16,793 nt of DNA from JAUILA01 sp964563925 (GTDB lineage Bacteria; Bacteroidota; Bacteroidia; Cytophagales; Cyclobacteriaceae). Made by a program: the position numbers and the translations under genes. The notes below the pieces were generated by a model that saw only the letters and a program-made list of their open reading frames with translations, was not told the DNA's origin and did no database searches. Within the stretch, counting starts at the first letter, position 1, and each line of letters begins with the position of its first letter. Positions 1 to 7,930 of this stretch are shown here, piece by piece. Where the stretch lies: assembly GCA_964563925.1 (NCBI GenBank), contig CAZLZD010000072.1, positions 1-16,793 on the forward strand, in the 5' to 3' direction.

Positions 1-61
1 GGCTCGAACCCAGGACCCTCTCCTTAAAAGGGAGATGCTCTACCAACTGAGCTACGGAATC
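1..61 (-). tRNA. tRNA-Lys (anticodon TTT), truncated by window edge
   Basis: Read on the minus strand, the 5' acceptor strand GATTCCG starts at 61, followed by TA, the D-stem GCTC...GAGC, an anticodon stem TCTCC/GGAGA with loop CTTTTAA (anticodon TTT at 26-28), a variable loop, and the T-stem strand CTGGG with loop TTCGAGC. The window begins inside the T arm, so the rest of the T stem, the 3' acceptor strand and any CCA are missing. The cloverleaf parts that are visible pair well, and it appears to be a normal functional tRNA for lysine AAA/AAG codons. Confidence 0.95.
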
Positions 62-116
62 TGAAATTTTCCCGAAACGGATACCTTTCACAGCCCCCCT
101 TTCGTTAATGGAGTTG

Positions 117-147
117 CAAAAGTAAGATGCCCGGTGATAATTGCAAA
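117..147 (-). promoter_or_regulatory. Bacteroidetes-type promoter of the tRNA-Lys gene
   Basis: On the minus strand, TTTG (147-144) is followed after exactly 19 nt by TACTTTTG (124-117). This matches the Bacteroidetes primary sigma consensus of a -33 TTTG and a -7 TAnnTTTG in every defined position. Transcription would start near 110, leaving a leader of about 50 nt before the mature tRNA 5' end at 61. This is the cleanest promoter in the window and supports the taxonomic assignment. Confidence 0.75.
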
Positions 148-216
148 ACCTTCCTGTGAAATATTTCTAAAAAATATCCTTTCCATAATCGGTACCGGGT
201 ATTCCGCAGTCTCGTG

Positions 217-224
217 TATATTTG
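217..224 (+). promoter_or_regulatory. Possible -7 box (TATATTTG) just before the BatE-like gene
   Basis: TATATTTG matches TAnnTTTG exactly and ends 4 nt before the ATG at 229. A transcript from it would start at or very near the start codon, so the mRNA would be leaderless or almost so. No good -33 TTTG is seen about 19-20 nt upstream, which lowers confidence. Confidence 0.4.
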
Positions 225-228
225 TCGC

Positions 229-957
229 ATGGTGAGAACCCTGTATGTGCTTATCCTTTTCGCGCTTCCGGCATTTTCCCTATTTGGCCAGGAACAACCG
301 GAAGAAAAGCTGGTAAAGGCTGACTCGCTTTTTGCCGCCAAGCGCTATACGCAGTCCTTCGACCTGTATGAATCCCTTCTTCGGGAAGACAATATGAGTT
401 CGCCGGCCATGCTGCTCAAAATGGCCTACATCCGGGAAGGACTTAACAATGCCGCAGATGCACTTTACTATCTCAACCTGTATTACCTTAAAACCTCAGA
501 CAAACGGGTACTGGAAAAAATGGAGACCCTGGCCCGTACCAAAGGTCTGAGAGGATACGACTTTAACGATTTTGAGTTTTTTAAATCCGTTTTCTACCGC
601 TATTACGCCTACCTGGTATACGGACTGTTTGCCCTTGGTTTCCTGTTACTGGCCCTGGCCTACCGGAGGCGGTTTAAACAGCACCAGCGACCGGTGTTCC
701 CGGCAATCGGAATGGTGATCGTACTGGCCCTGCTGTTTTATACGCTGAATTTCGGGTTATCATATGACCGGGGGATAATCATGGAAGACCGGACCTATAT
801 TATGGAGGGTCCATCAGCCGGAGCGGAGGTGCTCACCATCGTGGATAAGGGGCACCGAATGGAAATCGACGGACAGGAGGATGTGTGGATTCGCACAAAA
901 TGGGATGACCGAACGGTCTATGTAAAGCAAAGCAAACTCCGCCAGGTAAGCTTTTAA
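229..957 (+). CDS. BatE-like TPR / two-TM / SH3-domain membrane protein
   Basis: A 242-residue protein. An N-terminal signal peptide (residues about 1-20, ending near FSLFGQ) is followed by a TPR-like helical region (about 28-105, with KADSLFAAKRYTQSFDLYESLL). Two transmembrane segments lie near 126-145 and 157-178, and a C-terminal bacterial SH3-like domain near 183-240 has the typical hydrophobic spacing through VWIRTKWDDRTVYV. This order resembles BatE of the Bacteroidetes aerotolerance (bat) operon, but the other bat genes are absent here, so I call it only BatE-like. The frame is open back to a GTG at 214. I prefer the ATG at 229 because it gives a clean signal peptide and the GTG would overlap the candidate -7 box. 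It converges on the next gene: the two stop codons share the palindrome TTAA at 954-957. Role unknown; likely an envelope scaffold. Confidence 0.75.
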   Translation: MVRTLYVLILFALPAFSLFGQEQPEEKLVKADSLFAAKRYTQSFDLYESLLREDNMSSPAMLLKMAYIREGLNNAADALYYLNLYYLKTSDKRVLEKMETLARTKGLRGYDFNDFEFFKSVFYRYYAYLVYGLFALGFLLLALAYRRRFKQHQRPVFPAIGMVIVLALLFYTLNFGLSYDRGIIMEDRTYIMEGPSAGAEVLTIVDKGHRMEIDGQEDVWIRTKWDDRTVYVKQSKLRQVSF

Positions 958-3635
958 TATTTCACGGTAAGCGATCCCTTGTAATCGTGATCAGTGTACC
1001 TTATCGTATAATAATATATTCCCGGTGATGCGTTCTGACCGTTCCATCTGAATTCACGGTCATCACTTCTGAATACCACATTTCCCCAGCGGTTATATAT
1101 GATGATCTCTTCAAAATAGGAATCACAGACATCGATGGGCAAACCGGTTTCAATTGGCACATCACGTTCGTCCTTTCCGTCCAGGGCAAAGTACGGGTTG
1201 TACCGGTCGCCATTAGGGGTGAAGATATTCGGTGGCATGAAATTATCCCGGTCCTGAACGTAATCACTCATATCCACGTGCAGTTCGAGTCGTTCAAACC
1301 CGGGCACATAGCAGTTATTGTCTTTTAATTCAAAGGTAAATGTAAAGGTCTCTTCCCGTAATTCAGGCGGCAGGTCGCCGCATTCAGGGGTAAAAAGGAA
1401 ATCTGAACTGATCCGGGAGGTGCCGCTTGAACCTTCAAACTCAAACCGCCCTTCCAGCCGGGGATCATAACTGATCAGTTCAAGGGTCATATTATCATTA
1501 TCAAAGTCCACCCCGGTCAGGCGAAGCTGAATGGCTTCTCCTATACGGGCCGAAATACGGTCATTTTCAATCGGAAGGTCGGTGAGGTTCCGGTACGTCA
1601 GCTGAGGCGGCGTGGAAACCGGCGGATCGACCAGGATATCCACCATCAGGGTATCCCGGTTGGTGATCTGGCACTTGTCGAAGTCTTCAACGAAAAAGGC
1701 AATACGGAATGAGTCCTGTTTGGCCAGGTCATACTGGCAATCCAGCTGAAACGTGAGTGTCGACATAATATTCTCCAGGCCCTTACCCTGCACCCCGTTG
1801 AACGTCGCACCAACCTCGCTCAGATTAAAATTCAAGCCACTACCGGTAAGTACAATATCATCGTTATCCTCATCCCTTCCGAATATATCAAGTTCAACCA
1901 ACCGGTCAATCGGGGTCCTGATCAGCAGGTAATCCTGGGAAGCGGACGAGCGGTCAGAATACACCACCGGTTCGGTATTTGGCGGAAGGTTCACCTTAAG
2001 ATTTATGGTAAGCAGGGCCGGAACCGGGAGGTTACAGGCATCGGCATCATTGGCTACCATCTGGATCTTAAACTCACTCCGGTCACCAAAGCTGGTGGTC
2101 TGGCAATCATAGTCCCAGATAAACCGTGTCTCAATCAATCCGTCTTCCCTCCTGACATTCTCAAAACGCATCCCGTACTGCGCAGGATCAAATCCGAAGG
2201 GGAAAATACCCAGGTCGATCGGATCCTCCTCCGGGTCACGTACCGTGATGATCCGTTCGTAAACCCCGCCGGCCTGTTCGTCCACCGTAATATTCAACAC
2301 GGAAGAAAGGCCCTCGTAATAAGGCTTCCGGTTGGGCGGGGGCTGCACCCGGATGCTGACGATCACGGTATCCAGGGCGGGCAGCGGACAGGCATCGTCG
2401 GTCGCAATAATGGCGATCTGATAGGGTCGATCGGGCAAATACGGACATTCAGGGAAGCACATGGTAAACCGTGCCACATCATCGGGCCCGGACAGGGGCA
2501 CATTCTGACTGATATCAATCTGAATATCCTCGAGTGATGCATCAAAATTCACCGGAATAGCCTGGATATTCACATTCTCCACGAGATCACCCCCAACCGG
2601 TATATCCTGGACCTCTATTTCAATACAACGGTCGTCCTCGGTGTACTGAAAATTGATCACGTCCCCTTCCTTGTAAAATTCGGAGCTGCCTGACTGACGG
2701 GCGCGAACCACCGGGTCTTCGTTGAGGCAGCCGTCTACCACCAGCATCTGGAAATCCCTCCTCATCAGGCCAATCCGCTTGCCGTCACGGTACTCCTCGC
2801 ACTGTACGGCAAAAACAAACAATCCTGTAGTGGTAGGGCGTGCGGTCAGGAGACCCTCTTTTGAAATACGCAGGTCAGGATTTCCCTGGATGATATGGTT
2901 CTCATCAAACCCTTCATTCTCCCTCCAGACCACATCCGGATACGGACCAGGGCTGGGGAACGGAGGAATCGCATTGTAGGTGTCGAAGGTACTGTAGGGC
3001 GTTACCATGGAATAAACCAGGGAATCCCCGTCGTCATCCACGCCCCCAAAATCGGTATAGAAGAACTTGCCTACGCAACCATAATCACGCAGCGGGGGAA
3101 ACAGCCTCGGGGTGGAATTCTGGAAGAAATTGCCTGCCTCATCCACCACCGGCGGGAATTCAAGGTAAAACGTCTGACCGGCCGAAATCCCTCCCCCTCC
3201 ATTCGGATCGTTACTGAATATATTGTCAATCCCGTAATTCCGGCAGCAGCGTTCGAATGAAACATAATAACCTTCCGGATCGTCAAACTGATCAGGGGGC
3301 AGGGTTATATCTGTTGAATATACAATCCGTAACGTCTCCAGGATATCCGAGGTACAGGCAGGGTTGCTGTAGGGAACATCCACCATGGTCCGGCGCGGGA
3401 GCAGCACTGAAAACATGAGCTGATTATCCGACTTGCGGTACACGTACACCGTGGCGGAAGGATCCAGCGCGCCCGGCGATCCATTCTTTTCATCAAAGTA
3501 AAGGATCATATTCAGGGTATAGCGATAATCCCTTACATGCAGTAATTCAAATTCTCCCCCTACGATATGAGAGGCAAAAAGACTACCTTTGCAGGCCAGT
3601 AAAATCAGGAAGATAATCAGTAAACGTTTCCCCAT
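954..3635 (-). CDS. Secreted repeat protein with gliding-motility C-terminal domain (T9SS type B cargo)
   Basis: An 893-residue protein. A signal peptide (MGKRLLIIFLILLACKGSLFA) precedes the start SHIVGGEF, which is common in large Bacteroidetes surface proteins. Residues about 20-300 form an N-terminal region with an FDEKNG...DPSATVYVYRK stretch. Four roughly 115-125-residue immunoglobulin/cadherin-like units follow (about 305-431, 432-549, 550-670, 671-797). Each carries paired cysteines (for example DYDCQ with DADACNLP, and LDCQYD with DFDKC) and acidic D-x-D-x-D stretches that could bind calcium. The last 96 residues (798-893) are a CHU_C/gliding-motility-associated domain: PPNIFTPNGD, IYNRWGNVVF, W-N-G, SPGIYYYTI, ending KGSLTVKY. 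In this family that domain directs export through the type IX secretion system (type B sorting). The frame is open to a GTG at 3659, but the ATG at 3635 puts the signal peptide at the N terminus. The ligand is not visible in the sequence. Confidence 0.9.
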   Translation of the reverse strand: MGKRLLIIFLILLACKGSLFASHIVGGEFELLHVRDYRYTLNMILYFDEKNGSPGALDPSATVYVYRKSDNQLMFSVLLPRRTMVDVPYSNPACTSDILETLRIVYSTDITLPPDQFDDPEGYYVSFERCCRNYGIDNIFSNDPNGGGGISAGQTFYLEFPPVVDEAGNFFQNSTPRLFPPLRDYGCVGKFFYTDFGGVDDDGDSLVYSMVTPYSTFDTYNAIPPFPSPGPYPDVVWRENEGFDENHIIQGNPDLRISKEGLLTARPTTTGLFVFAVQCEEYRDGKRIGLMRRDFQMLVVDGCLNEDPVVRARQSGSSEFYKEGDVINFQYTEDDRCIEIEVQDIPVGGDLVENVNIQAIPVNFDASLEDIQIDISQNVPLSGPDDVARFTMCFPECPYLPDRPYQIAIIATDDACPLPALDTVIVSIRVQPPPNRKPYYEGLSSVLNITVDEQAGGVYERIITVRDPEEDPIDLGIFPFGFDPAQYGMRFENVRREDGLIETRFIWDYDCQTTSFGDRSEFKIQMVANDADACNLPVPALLTINLKVNLPPNTEPVVYSDRSSASQDYLLIRTPIDRLVELDIFGRDEDNDDIVLTGSGLNFNLSEVGATFNGVQGKGLENIMSTLTFQLDCQYDLAKQDSFRIAFFVEDFDKCQITNRDTLMVDILVDPPVSTPPQLTYRNLTDLPIENDRISARIGEAIQLRLTGVDFDNDNMTLELISYDPRLEGRFEFEGSSGTSRISSDFLFTPECGDLPPELREETFTFTFELKDNNCYVPGFERLELHVDMSDYVQDRDNFMPPNIFTPNGDRYNPYFALDGKDERDVPIETGLPIDVCDSYFEEIIIYNRWGNVVFRSDDREFRWNGQNASPGIYYYTIRYTDHDYKGSLTVKY

Positions 3636-3665
3636 ACCCGGACACCGTAAATTATTCACGTGATT
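3636..3665. promoter_or_regulatory. 30-nt divergent spacer with palindrome TCACGTGA
   Basis: The two divergent starts (3635 minus, 3666 plus) leave only 30 nt. TCACGTGA at 3656-3663 is a perfect 8-bp palindrome with AT-rich, partly symmetric flanks (ATTAT to the left, TTAT to the right). Promoter elements for both genes must lie partly inside the opposing coding regions, since no convincing TAnnTTTG box lies within the spacer. The palindrome could be a regulator site; this is inference. Confidence 0.3.
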
Positions 3666-5090
3666 ATGAAGATAAAGAATAAAGTGCTAACCTCCATACA
3701 AATCGAAGGGATTGCTGCCGAAGGTAAATGTGTCGCCAGACACGAAGGCAAGGTCCTCTTTGTGAGGGATGTCGCCCCTGGTGATGTGGCTGATCTGCGT
3801 ATTGTACGCAAAAAGAAGTCCTACCTGGAAGCCGTCCCGGTGCATTTTCATTCCTATTCTTCTTTGCGGACCGAACCATTTTGCAGCCATTTCGGAACCT
3901 GTGGCGGCTGTAAATGGCAGCACATCCAGTACCAGACCCAGCTTCAATACAAGCAGAAGCAGGTGGTGGATGCACTTGAACGCATCGCCAAGGTACCGTT
4001 ACCGGCCATCAGTCCGATCCTCTCTTCTGATAAGACACGCTATTACCGCAATAAGCTGGAATTCACCTTTACCGACCAGCGATGGCTGACCCGGGAGGAG
4101 ATTGAAAGCGGCCAGGACCTGGAGCGACGGGCCCTTGGGTTTCACATCCCGGGGCGCTTTGACAAGATCCTCGATATTGAACATTGCTACCTCCAGGAGG
4201 ATCCTTCCAATGACATAAGGTTATCCCTCAAAGAATTTTGTATACGGGAAGATATACCCTTCTTTAACCTGGTCGAACAAACCGGGTACATGCGAAACCT
4301 GATTATCCGCACCACTTCATCGGGTGAGACCATGGTCATCGTTCAGGTCGCCGGCGACCATCCGGCATGGCTAAATGCGGTCATGAATCACCTTGTCCGG
4401 GCATTTCCCGACCTGACTTCCCTGAATTATGTGATCAACACCAAAGGGAATGAGACATTCCATGACCTGGAAGTGGTGAATGTCCACGGCCGGGACCATA
4501 TCCTGGAAGAAATGACCTGTGCAGATGATCCTTCGAAGAAGCTCCGGTTCCGGATTGGTCCGAAGTCATTTTACCAGACCAACAGTGAGCAGGCCGCAAA
4601 CCTCTATGCCATTGCCATGAAATTTGCTGCACTGACCGGCAATGAAGTGGTTTATGACCTGTACAGCGGCACCGGAACCATTGCCAACTACGTGGCTCAT
4701 AAGGCAAAAAAAGTGGTAGGGGTTGAATATGTGGATGCCGCCGTTGAGGATGCACATAAGAACAGCGAACTCAACGGGATCACTAACACCTCCTTTTTTG
4801 CAGGGGATATGAAAGATCTTTTATCGGAAGAATTTTTCGCAGCCCACGGCCGGCCCGACGTGGTGATTACAGACCCTCCGCGGGCAGGAATGCACGAGGA
4901 TGTGGTCAAAATGCTGCTTAAGGCACGCCCTCAGCGCATTGTGTATGTCAGCTGCAATCCGGCGACCCAGGCCCGCGACCTGTCGCTCCTCTGTAAAAAT
5001 TACCGGTTAACTGCCGTACAACCCGTGGACATGTTTCCACATACGCATCATGTGGAAAATGTTGTATGTTTAGAATATAATGACGCCTAA
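3666..5090 (+). CDS. rlmD: 23S rRNA (uracil-5-)-methyltransferase, RlmD/RumA family
   Basis: SAM-dependent RNA m5U methyltransferase. Numbered from the alternative GTG at 3660 (476 aa), an N-terminal TRAM-type beta domain covers about 5-65. A [4Fe-4S] ligand set follows: C75, C81 and C84 (CSHFGTCGGC) with C176 (HCYLQED). The SAM-binding motif is VVYDLYSGTGTIANYV near 330-345, with D405-P-P-R downstream. The catalytic nucleophile is C432 in YVSCNPATQARD and the general base is E466 in HHVENVVCLE. All key residues of the TrmA/RumA/RlmD superfamily are present and the length is normal. I start at the ATG at 3666 rather than the GTG two codons earlier. In Bacteroidetes this family is annotated as RlmD (U1939 type), but the exact target uridine cannot be read from sequence and could be that of RlmC. 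Its end overlaps the next gene by 11 nt, so the two are probably co-transcribed. Confidence 0.92.
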   Translation: MKIKNKVLTSIQIEGIAAEGKCVARHEGKVLFVRDVAPGDVADLRIVRKKKSYLEAVPVHFHSYSSLRTEPFCSHFGTCGGCKWQHIQYQTQLQYKQKQVVDALERIAKVPLPAISPILSSDKTRYYRNKLEFTFTDQRWLTREEIESGQDLERRALGFHIPGRFDKILDIEHCYLQEDPSNDIRLSLKEFCIREDIPFFNLVEQTGYMRNLIIRTTSSGETMVIVQVAGDHPAWLNAVMNHLVRAFPDLTSLNYVINTKGNETFHDLEVVNVHGRDHILEEMTCADDPSKKLRFRIGPKSFYQTNSEQAANLYAIAMKFAALTGNEVVYDLYSGTGTIANYVAHKAKKVVGVEYVDAAVEDAHKNSELNGITNTSFFAGDMKDLLSEEFFAAHGRPDVVITDPPRAGMHEDVVKMLLKARPQRIVYVSCNPATQARDLSLLCKNYRLTAVQPVDMFPHTHHVENVVCLEYNDA

Positions 5091-5403
5091 ATTGGTTATA
5101 CAGCGCATTCCCTGGGAAGCCTGGATCTGGACAGCAGGACTCGTCTTCCTCGCGCTGAACGATTCATCAGGTTCCTGGTCGGTATGTCCGCTCCATAATT
5201 TCGGTATTGATTTCTGCCCGGGTTGCGGTCTGGGCAGGTCTGTTTCACACCTGTTTCACGGAGAATGGGCCGCTGCCTGGTCAGTTCACCCATTAGGCTA
5301 CGCCGCGGTCCCTGTACTGGCAGTGCGCAGTTACACCTTATTTAAAAAATCCTTAAACAATAACAACAATCATCATGGCAAAAGCATTCGACCTGTTACC
5401 TGA
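5080..5403 (+). CDS. DUF2752 small membrane protein
   Basis: A 107-residue protein with two predicted membrane segments (about 13-27 and 68-87). Between them lies the DUF2752 signature: a Cys-Pro motif (C36-P) and C46-P-G-C-G-L-G-R at 46-53, where the family norm is CPGCGLTR. The paired cysteines suggest metal or redox chemistry, but no function is established for the family. The ATG at 5080 lies inside the last codons of rlmD (11-nt overlap). The 3' end overlaps the following TM2 gene by 29 nt, where the C-terminal tail (an asparagine-rich run and a His pair) is encoded by the same DNA as the next ribosome entry region. That tail is probably dispensable. Confidence 0.8.
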   Translation: MTPKLVIQRIPWEAWIWTAGLVFLALNDSSGSWSVCPLHNFGIDFCPGCGLGRSVSHLFHGEWAAAWSVHPLGYAAVPVLAVRSYTLFKKSLNNNNNHHGKSIRPVT

Positions 5404-5722
5404 ACTTAAGGGCGAGGAACTTCAGTACATCCAGAGCCTGTTCGAAACTATGAGCCCGGAAGAAGCGGAAAAATTTGCGACCATTTATCGCTCCCGCAGG
5501 AAAAACCCGCAGGATATTCTGATTTTCTCCATCATCGGCCTCCTTGTGGTTCCTGGACTGCAACGTTTCCTGCTGAATCAAATCGGTATGGGCTTGCTCT
5601 ACCTCTTTACCATCGGGCTGTGCTTTATCGGCTCCATCCTGGACCTGGTCAATCACGAAAAACTGACCTTTGAATACAATCAGAAGGTTGCTGAAGAGAT
5701 CAAATTCGGCATGCAGGTTTAA
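5375..5722 (+). CDS. TM2-domain membrane protein
   Basis: A 115-residue protein. A hydrophilic N-terminal helix region (about 8-45, rich in E/K/R) is followed by two membrane segments (about 47-63 and 71-92). They are joined by a short turn, GLQRFLLNQIGMG, which corresponds to the aromatic/Arg-rich loop of the TM2 fold. The charged C-terminal tail is short (EKLTFEYNQKVAEEIKFG). TM2 proteins are small inner-membrane proteins of unclear role in bacteria. It lies in frame +2 relative to the DUF2752 gene and overlaps it by 29 nt, so translation is probably coupled. The pairing of DUF2752 and TM2 genes suggests a shared membrane function, but that is inference. Confidence 0.8.
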   Translation: MAKAFDLLPELKGEELQYIQSLFETMSPEEAEKFATIYRSRRKNPQDILIFSIIGLLVVPGLQRFLLNQIGMGLLYLFTIGLCFIGSILDLVNHEKLTFEYNQKVAEEIKFGMQV

Positions 5723-5747
5723 AAACAGTATACAACTGGAGGGTACC

Positions 5748-5766
5748 CGCCTGGCTTTGGCAGGCG
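5748..5766. repeat. Small hairpin CGCCTG-N7-CAGGCG
   Basis: A perfect 6-bp stem with a 7-nt loop lies 25 nt after the TM2 stop codon. There is no T-run after it on the plus strand, so it is not a classical intrinsic terminator. It adjoins the tandem GTCATCC repeat and may be part of the same intergenic repeat block between the convergent TM2 and M56 genes. Confidence 0.5.
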
Positions 5767-5771
5767 AAGCT

Positions 5772-5864
5772 GTCATTCCGGGCAAGCATCCCAGGTGATT
5801 GACCCGGGATCTCTTCCCGGTTGTCATCCCGGGCAAGCATCCCAGGTGATTGCCCCGGGATCTC
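5772..5864. repeat. Two tandem copies of a GTCAT-CCGGG...CCCGGGATCTC repeat (51-bp period)
   Basis: Unit 1 runs 5772-5822 and unit 2 runs 5823-5864. Their common 42 nt differ at two positions only (T/C after GTCAT, and A/C before CCCGGG). Each unit has an inverted pair around CCGGG...CCCGG, so each can fold into a hairpin. It fills the spacer between two convergent genes, where it could act as a two-way transcription barrier. The ends (GTCATCC... and ...GGGATCTC) match the unit at 16699-16753, and its start matches 10855, so this appears to be a dispersed intergenic family. Confidence 0.8.
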
Positions 5865-5872
5865 GCCTTCTT

Positions 5873-7930
5873 TTAATCCTCCAGCACCATGCTTATTTTC
5901 CCGTTCACCTTGCCAAACCGTGATTCATACGCCCGCAGGTACCGGCTAAAATCGCCACCATCCACTTTCTTCCCGTTATACCGTAAGTAATCCTCGGTAA
6001 GCTCAAGCTTTTTCAGTTCGTCGTCGTTATCGAGGTAATCATCCTCACGCAGCATCCGTTCCACATCCTGCTGAAAGCTATTCATTCGGTCGCGGTCCAA
6101 ATAAGGGCGGACCTGAATGCGGGAAGGAGCCTCAACCCGGAAATATTGGGCTCTCTGAAGTTCTTCCTGTGCTTTTTGGAGTTGTTGGCGCGTAAGCCTT
6201 TCAACTTGTCTCGACTGTATTTCCAACTGACGTACATGATCCCTGGAAAGGCGCTCCTGATCACGGAGAAGACGCTGGATCTCCGGGTTATCCTTCACAA
6301 TCACCTCCACGTGTTTGCTTTTCAACTCCCGATGAAGTTCATGCATGGCTTTCTGGTGTTCCTTCATGGCCTCACCGTATTCCTCCCTGTATTTTTCCAT
6401 GATCTCCTGCATACGTTCCTGCTCCGCCTGCATTCTCTCCTGCGCACGCCGCATTTCCTCCCTTGCCTTTTGCAAGGCCTCCTTATCCTCCTTACTCAGC
6501 AGTGAATCATTAAAATGTAAACGGGGCAACGTATCCATCCGGTAAACAAAGTTCAATGACGGAGCAGTGGTCCAGGCCCTTACGTCGAAATCAATCTCCG
6601 GCATTTCGGGAGCATCCGGAAAATCCGGCATGACAAATGTGAAATTTTCACCTTCATCAGTGGAATAGAACATGGTATCCTGGTCCCCCGATCTGACATA
6701 GACCTTCACATTACTATTGGGTGTGGCGTAATACCGGTAGGACCCATTCTTTTGGACAATAATCGTATCAGCCCCGACAGCATTCGTTGTCTTAACGCTC
6801 CCTGAAGAGGGCGAAACAGGCTCCGGCACGGTATCCGTGGACTGAGTGAAATAGGAAGGAACCATGGCCATTGATGCCGTGGCTTCCGGTATATCGGTGT
6901 TTTCACCGGCATTGTTCCTTTCGGTTGAATGTGTAAAATAACTCACAAGGAAGAATGAAGCCGACAACGTGATCATAAGTACCCATTTGGAAGTACCCAT
7001 TTCGCCATAGGCCGGGTCTGTAAGCCGGCGGATGCGTGAAAGCAGCTCTCCCTTTTTACCCAGCAGGGTCATGGCACCCGCGGGAAGCTCTGACCTGTAC
7101 AGTTCGAGGGTGGAAAGGGCCTCCACATACTCCTTCTCATTATGGCAGATTTCCATGGCCAGGTCGTCGCAGACTTTTTCGCGTTCAGTGCGAAGCAGAC
7201 CTGACATAATCCAGACGAACGGATTAAAGAAGAACAACGATTCCAGCACCTGCTGACCCAGGTTGACCAGGTAATCGTGCCGGCGGATATGAGCGAGCTC
7301 GTGCGCGAATATTGCCTCGAGCTGTGCGTTGCTTAACCCGGAAAGAAGGCTTACCGGTAGCAAGAGGACGGGTTTTATATGACCAAATACCATGGGCATG
7401 TCGATGGATGAGGAATGGAGAATGCGAACCGGCCGCCTGATCTGAAGCTGCCGGGCAATTCGCCGGATCATCTGCACCCATTGTTCGGGTACCGTATCTT
7501 CGCCCCGCCGGACAAGCTTCCGGAGGTACTGATACCCGCCAGCCATGCGGAAAAGCAGCAACACAGCTCCTGCTGCCCATATGCGCAGGATAAATGGCAT
7601 ATTCGCCCGTATAAAAGCCAGAATGCTCCAGCCCGCATCGGTTGCCGCAATACTGGCCGTCACAACTTCAGTGAAGGTGAGCTCCGTGGAGCTTACGCCG
7701 GCAACTGCCTCTTCGGGCATGACCTGTACCAGCGTGATGAGCACCGTCATCATAAACACAAGCATACCGCCTAATCCCAGGGCGTAGCGGAACCGCGGAT
7801 TGCGAATATCAAACATCCATAGGATCAGATAGACCATGCCGGCCACAAGGGCTGCCTGCCACAGGGAATGAAACAAGGTCAGCACCCAGCCCTCGGCCAG
7901 AGGCGAAATAATATTGGTCAGCCAGTTCAT
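5873..7930 (-). CDS. M56-family (BlaR1/MecR1-type) membrane metalloprotease with coiled-coil C terminus
   Basis: A 685-residue protein. The N-terminal part has membrane segments near 15-38, 50-70 and 112-128. A cytoplasmic zinc protease loop follows, with H210-E-L-A-H214 and the downstream E251-x-x-C-D motif (REKVCDD). A further membrane segment lies at about 316-333. In BlaR1 this protease domain is activated by an external signal and leads to loss of the BlaI repressor. Here the outside part (about 335-685) has no penicillin-binding SxxK/SxN sensor domain. It holds a Ser/Thr/Pro-rich stretch, a strand-rich segment (about 390-465), a long Glu/Gln/Arg-rich coiled coil (about 478-540 and 550-598) and a conserved-looking C-terminal LTEDYLRYNGKKV segment. 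It therefore probably senses something other than beta-lactams. The start overlaps the repressor stop by 4 nt (ATGA), with a strong SD upstream. Confidence 0.88.
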   Translation of the reverse strand: MNWLTNIISPLAEGWVLTLFHSLWQAALVAGMVYLILWMFDIRNPRFRYALGLGGMLVFMMTVLITLVQVMPEEAVAGVSSTELTFTEVVTASIAATDAGWSILAFIRANMPFILRIWAAGAVLLLFRMAGGYQYLRKLVRRGEDTVPEQWVQMIRRIARQLQIRRPVRILHSSSIDMPMVFGHIKPVLLLPVSLLSGLSNAQLEAIFAHELAHIRRHDYLVNLGQQVLESLFFFNPFVWIMSGLLRTEREKVCDDLAMEICHNEKEYVEALSTLELYRSELPAGAMTLLGKKGELLSRIRRLTDPAYGEMGTSKWVLMITLSASFFLVSYFTHSTERNNAGENTDIPEATASMAMVPSYFTQSTDTVPEPVSPSSGSVKTTNAVGADTIIVQKNGSYRYYATPNSNVKVYVRSGDQDTMFYSTDEGENFTFVMPDFPDAPEMPEIDFDVRAWTTAPSLNFVYRMDTLPRLHFNDSLLSKEDKEALQKAREEMRRAQERMQAEQERMQEIMEKYREEYGEAMKEHQKAMHELHRELKSKHVEVIVKDNPEIQRLLRDQERLSRDHVRQLEIQSRQVERLTRQQLQKAQEELQRAQYFRVEAPSRIQVRPYLDRDRMNSFQQDVERMLREDDYLDNDDELKKLELTEDYLRYNGKKVDGGDFSRYLRAYESRFGKVNGKISMVLED

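Noticed and set aside
5772..5864. Possible start of a CRISPR array
   Set aside because: Only two adjoining units with no distinct spacers and no cas genes; it fits an intergenic hairpin repeat.
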